DNA of 11,850 nt, from assembly GCA_964466155.1 (NCBI GenBank), contig CAYXMY010000087.1, positions 1 through 11,850 of the forward strand, written 5' to 3'. This document shows, in pieces, positions 11,297-11,850 of this stretch. Both the position numbers and the translations under genes were made by a program. Under the pieces are notes generated by a model that had not been told where the DNA came from, did no database searches, and saw nothing but the letters and a program-made list of their open reading frames with translations. The number at the start of each line of letters is the position of its first letter. The stretch's first letter is position 1. Source of the DNA: Caenibius sp964466155. Lineage in GTDB: Bacteria; Pseudomonadota; Alphaproteobacteria; Sphingomonadales; Sphingomonadaceae.

Positions 11297-11850
11297 TCGC
11301 TGGCGGGCACCGGCTCCGCCGCCTGCCAGAGTCGCCTGGCTCGGGCAGCAGGGCTATGCCCATCGCGGCCTGCACGATGAACGCGTGCCCGAAAATTCGC
11401 TTGCGGCCTTTGCCGGGGCGGCTGTCCGGGGGCTGGGGATCGAATGCGATGTTCAGCGCAGCGGCGATGGGCAGGCGGTGGTGTTCCACGATTGGGAACT
11501 GGACCGCCTGACTGGGGAAAGCGGCGCGGTGGGCCAACGCACCGCCGCGCAATTGGGCCAGATTGCGCTTACCGGCAGCGAGGAGACGATCCCCACGCTG
11601 GCCCGGGTGTTGGAGCAGGTGCGTGGGCAGGTTCCGATCCTGATCGAACTGAAATCGCGCAAGGACAAGCGCATCCATCCGCTGTGCCTCGCCGTGCGCC
11701 GCACGCTCGAAGGCTATGCCGGGCAGCACGCGGTGATGAGCTTCGATCCGCGTGTGTCGCACTGGTTCGCCACCTATTCGCTGCAAACCGTGCGCGGGCT
11801 GGTGGTGACGGAAGAGAACGCCCGGACATTCGGTTCGCGCGTGAAACGCT
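11268..11850 (+). CDS. Glycerophosphodiester phosphodiesterase (partial, 3' end beyond window)
   Basis: 194 codons are visible from ATG 11268. The GDPD active-site motifs are present: AHRG (31-34, H32/R33), PENS (41-44, E42), IECDVQ (58-63, E59/D61), VFHD (72-75, H74/D75) and LIELKSR (125-131, E127/K129). It hydrolyses glycerophosphodiesters to glycerol-3-phosphate and an alcohol, in a UgpQ-like cytoplasmic form. The first residues (MLSLLFGLIDRWRAP) are mildly hydrophobic, but I see no clear signal peptide. GAGG (11261-11264) lies 3 bases upstream of the ATG, inside the RidA gene, which it overlaps by 29 bases; the pair is one transcript. A typical member has about 240-260 residues, so most of the protein is in the window. 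Confidence 0.9.
   Translation, partial: MLSLLFGLIDRWRAPAPPPARVAWLGQQGYAHRGLHDERVPENSLAAFAGAAVRGLGIECDVQRSGDGQAVVFHDWELDRLTGESGAVGQRTAAQLGQIALTGSEETIPTLARVLEQVRGQVPILIELKSRKDKRIHPLCLAVRRTLEGYAGQHAVMSFDPRVSHWFATYSLQTVRGLVVTEENARTFGSRVKR

Noticed and set aside
1..11850. CRISPR array, tRNA, rRNA or complete insertion sequence
   Set aside because: No regularly spaced direct repeats, tRNA-like T-arm sequence, rRNA segment or transposase motif was found on either strand by eye.

Overview
The window looks like chromosomal DNA of a sphingolipid-making alphaproteobacterium of the order Sphingomonadales (Novosphingobium / Erythrobacteraceae type). Grounds: high G+C in most genes, a soluble serine palmitoyltransferase next to its dedicated acyl carrier protein, a DivK-type response regulator, a DUF3572 / HAD / RidA / glycerophosphodiesterase cluster, and a terminase plus DUF2793 gene pair of the kind found in sphingomonad gene-transfer-agent (GTA) or prophage clusters. 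These are family recognitions from the translated sequence; no database was searched.

Layout. 1-355 (minus): start of a cold-shock-domain protein with a long GDRFGG-repeat N-terminus, cut by the window edge. 629-1866 (plus): a TerC-family membrane protein translationally coupled to a small rhodanese/phosphatase-like protein. 1877-3249 (minus): remains of a phage/GTA packaging locus, with an intact small-terminase-like gene, a large terminase that stops matching its family just before the Walker B region, and, fused there out of frame, a DUF2793 gene that has lost its first codons. 3250-3722: a gene-free stretch full of palindromes, with an operator-like site near its right end. 3723-4795 (plus): a YqaA/DedA-type membrane protein and a secreted BA14K-like small protein. 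4932-5192 (minus): a small zinc-ribbon gene of distinctly lower G+C. 5388-5822 (minus): OsmC peroxidase. 6015-6686 (plus): a two-domain EthD-like protein. 6802-7719 (minus): a solitary HrgA/COG2958-type predicted nuclease. 7868-9332 (minus): the acp-spt pair for the first step of sphingolipid synthesis. 9459-9845 (minus): divK. 9994-11850 (plus): a tightly overlapping run of DUF3572, HAD hydrolase, RidA-family and GDPD genes, the last cut by the window edge.

How the genes work together. The ACP should carry the acyl chain that SPT condenses with serine, giving the long-chain base of the outer-membrane sphingolipids. DUF3572-HAD-RidA-GDPD share start/stop overlaps and are probably one transcript, divergent from divK. 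terC and its downstream gene form a second coupled pair. The other genes stand alone.

I see no CRISPR array, tRNA, rRNA or complete insertion sequence. The points most worth a second look are the collapsed packaging locus, the solitary HrgA-like nuclease, a 35-bp palindromic repeat that supplies the osmC ribosome-binding site, and an apparent one-base frameshift at the start of the DUF3572 gene.
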